Below, one piece after another: positions 61,832 to 64,000 of a DNA stretch of 64,000 nt. The stretch is from assembly GCA_022457155.1 (NCBI GenBank), contig JAJGOT010000220.1, positions 1,088,501 through 1,152,500 of the forward strand, in the 5' to 3' direction. The notes under the pieces are model-generated. The model was not told where the DNA came from and ran no database searches. It saw only the letters and a program-made list of their open reading frames with translations. The stretch is from Cladopsammia gracilis (Eukaryota; Cnidaria; Anthozoa; Scleractinia; Dendrophylliidae). How positions within the stretch are numbered: position 1 is the first letter of the stretch; the number at the start of each line of letters is the position of its first letter. Position numbers and translations under genes: made by a program.

Positions 61832-63323
61832 GTGATAGCATGTTATCAGGTCTTTGAGTGACCACATTTATACTGATTGCAGATTGCAGCTTCAGTTCAG
61901 CAAATGACAGCATTTTGTCAGATCTTTAATGCCATTTTGGCATAATTCCATTCATAGGCTGCAGGTACCTGGCCTATTAATTAAAGGAGAAATGTTAAAT
62001 TAACCTGTCCGATAAATTTTAAATTCTGCACTAACATAGGATAATATGAACAACAATATTCACGGAGATAATTGGATTATGGACTGAGTGTGACACCAGA
62101 TTATGGCCTGAGTGTGACACCATAAACGAAGAAAAAAAAAACAAAGCTAGTATCGGAAAAGGAGTTGAATTCTTTTCTTGAAGCAAGGGCCCAACCGACG
62201 AACAGGGTTAATCTCCTTGCGGGTAGCGGAGTTGGTGGCAGAATGTTTTATAGAAACTGGAAAAACACTGGAATGACCACTTGTCTGGGTTTTTCTGCCA
62301 GGACGGGGACGCCGGCATTTATCCTTTGTAATCTTCCTCTCTGCCCTCCTTTCAGCTTGGTACATTCTTTTCTCATCGTCCGAGTTTGAAGCAAGCTCAT
62401 CTGACAAATCACAAGAATTTAGTTTTATCGACTGAGTCGATAAGGTAAACTGACCACCGTAAAAAGATTCGAATTGCTGACGTTTTGAGCGCTAGCTCGA
62501 AACGTCAGCTATTTGAATCTTTTTACGATTGTCAATTTACCTTATCGACTCAGTTGATAAAACTAAATTCTCGTGTTACATCCCCCCACCGACACAGCAC
62601 CACAGTTTCTTTAGAAACTAACTCCATTCATCTGACAAATATTCATTAAGACGTGGTACATTTATTACTGATTTCCTTTCATCTTACATGTATAGTTCTT
62701 GCGGCGAGCCTTTTTAAAAGCCTGTTAGATGGTCGAACTATTTTTCTCAGAGAAACGCTTTGAAAATTTGCTTAGCCGAGATTCAATAACTTAAAAGATC
62801 CTCAAAGATCTTTATTAAGATCCTCAGTATAAACCTCACAGATCCTCATGCAGATTTTTAAGGATCCTTAAAGATCCTTCAGATTCTCACCAGGGAAGGT
62901 TACAAAGGATAAACGCCGGCGTCCCCGTACCGGCAGAAAAACCCTGACAAGTGGTCATTCCAGTGGTTTTCCAGTTTCTTCAAGATATTCTGCCACCGAC
63001 TCCGCTACCGCAAGATTAATCCTGTTCGTCGGTTGGACCCTTGCTTTTTTTTTCGTATGGCGTTACACTTAGGCCATAATCCAATCATCTCCGTAAATTA
63101 TTGATGTTCTTATTATCCTATGTTAGTGCAGAATTTAAAATTTATCAAGGGTTAATTTAGCATTTCTCCTTTAATTAATAGGCCAGGTACCTGCAACTTA
63201 TGAATATAATTATGCCAAAATGGAATTAAAGATCTGACAAAATGCTGGCACTTGCTGAACTGAAGCTACAATCTGCAATCAGTATAAATGTGGTCACTCA
63301 AAGATCTGATAACATGCTGTCAC
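61832..63323. repeat. long inverted repeat, arms about 506 and 429 bp
   Basis: The left arm 61832-62337 and right arm 62895-63323 are complements over their length: GTGATAGCATGTTATCAGGT..., GCACTAACATAGGATAAT, ACCACTTGTCTGGGTTTTTC and CGCCGGCATTTATCCTTTGT all recur inverted. The left arm holds about 70 bp absent from the right, around GTGTGACACCA. The spacer holds a palindromic element and AGATCCT-rich sequence (62790-62885). Confidence 0.88.
62412..62573. mobile_element. palindromic element in the centre of the long inverted repeat
   Basis: AGAATTTAGTTTTATCGACT, GATAAGGTAAACTGAC and GTAAAAAGATTCGAAT recur inverted to 62573, with ACGTTTTGAGCGCTAGCTCG near the axis. Confidence 0.8.
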
Positions 63324-63651
63324 AAGATTGTGAGACTTTCAAACACCTACTGTAAATGACAATAATTCTAATTTTTGTCTATGGTACTTGTATGTGATGT
63401 TGAAAAGTAAATGGTGTTTATAAAATAAGTTCCTCACATAATCTTGTTCAAAATCCCTGATGAAGTCTGTTCTAACATGACTTGTATCAGATGAAACTGG
63501 TCTAGTAATTAAAAGCAAGATCAGCTGCTGTGTGCTGCCCACTTTTCTTTTGATAAAAACATGGACGCAAAGGACAGTTGCCTTTAGTGTTAGGCAGACT
63601 ACTACAAGACAGACTTTGTTCACTGCAGCTGTTTTTTGTTTTGTTTCGCAG

Positions 63652-63783
63652 GCTACAAGAGCAAGAGCATCCCATGGCCAAGCTATTGCAGAAAACATAC
63701 CAAAGCTGCAGTTAATGTACACTGTACAGTGTACATGTAGCTCTTTGAAAGGAATAATGAAAAGCAGAAACAAAGAATCTTGA
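63652..63783 (+). CDS. possible last exon
   Basis: A TTTTGTTTTGTTTCGCAG acceptor precedes a frame ATRARASHGQAIAENIPKLQ that runs to TGA near 63783, with an AATAAA signal about 45 bases later near 63826. Together these look like a terminal exon. It could pair with the micro-exon at 60845, which ends phase 0. The product is not recognised. Confidence 0.25.
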   Translation, partial: ATRARASHGQAIAENIPKLQLMYTVQCTCSSLKGIMKSRNKES

Positions 63784-64000
63784 ACAGATCAAAAAGCGTG
63801 TTATATTAGGATCAAGGGAGTTAAAATAAAACAATTGAAAAGCAGCTTTTTAATGAGTCGTGTATGTTTACTTTGCCTATGAATGTTCGCATTAATTTAC
63901 ATGATAGTAAACAAGCGAGCTGGCTCGATTTGGTTCCCTCGTTCGATTAAAATGATATTTACAGACTCCCTTATTCGATTAACATGATATTCACAGGCTC

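Overview
The window looks like nuclear DNA of an animal, most likely a cnidarian (an anthozoan such as a stony coral). The evidence is short exons with GT-AG introns in matching phase, a Roc-COR GTPase gene of the kind expanded in cnidarians, non-LTR retrotransposons, and very dense small inverted-repeat elements. The organism is inferred, since no marker gene fixes it. Most of the sequence is non-coding.

Host genes. (1) A plus-strand Roc-COR GTPase gene covers at least 3536-23290. Four exons join in phase and carry the Roc P-loop, DFAGQ and THADKP motifs, then the start of the COR region. The true 5' and 3' ends were not found. (2) Inside its 6.2 kb second intron, on the opposite strand (17234-15114), lies a complete three-exon gene for a predicted 256-residue protein. 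All splice phases match, and it has a Cys/His cluster and a C-terminal SAP-like segment. I cannot name it. (3) A convincing first coding exon on the minus strand (38636-38553) begins another gene whose later exons I could not find. Weaker exon candidates lie at 3103-3471, 13534-13706, 60845-60889 and 63652-63783.

Mobile DNA by region. 1-2800: a truncated element with (GT)n, a palindromic element, and a long (CT)n/(CTCTCG)n array. 4040-10415: a TA-flanked pogo/Tc1-like element filling intron 1. It holds a roughly 193-244 bp tandem array split by a 2.96 kb element with a 10 bp target duplication. 10433-11264: an element with long terminal inverted repeats. 19771-22513: a pogo-like element in intron 3, holding a piggyBac-like TTAA element and a nest of palindromes. 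23661-24606: 88 bp and 41 bp tandem repeats. 27790-30723 and 47761-55144: two copies of a Helentron-like rolling-circle element, the second splitting an L1-like retrotransposon (about 46734-56100). 33140-41170: nested elements of a TTACTCATGCGC-ended family with a near-identical 244 bp duplication. 40401-43692: two R2-superfamily retrotransposon remnants on the minus strand. 61832-63323: a long inverted repeat with a palindromic element at its centre.

The main message is a small gene on the opposite strand inside a Roc-COR gene, whose three visible introns are each filled with different mobile elements, plus several insertions that can be dated relative to one another because the uninterrupted version is present elsewhere in the window.
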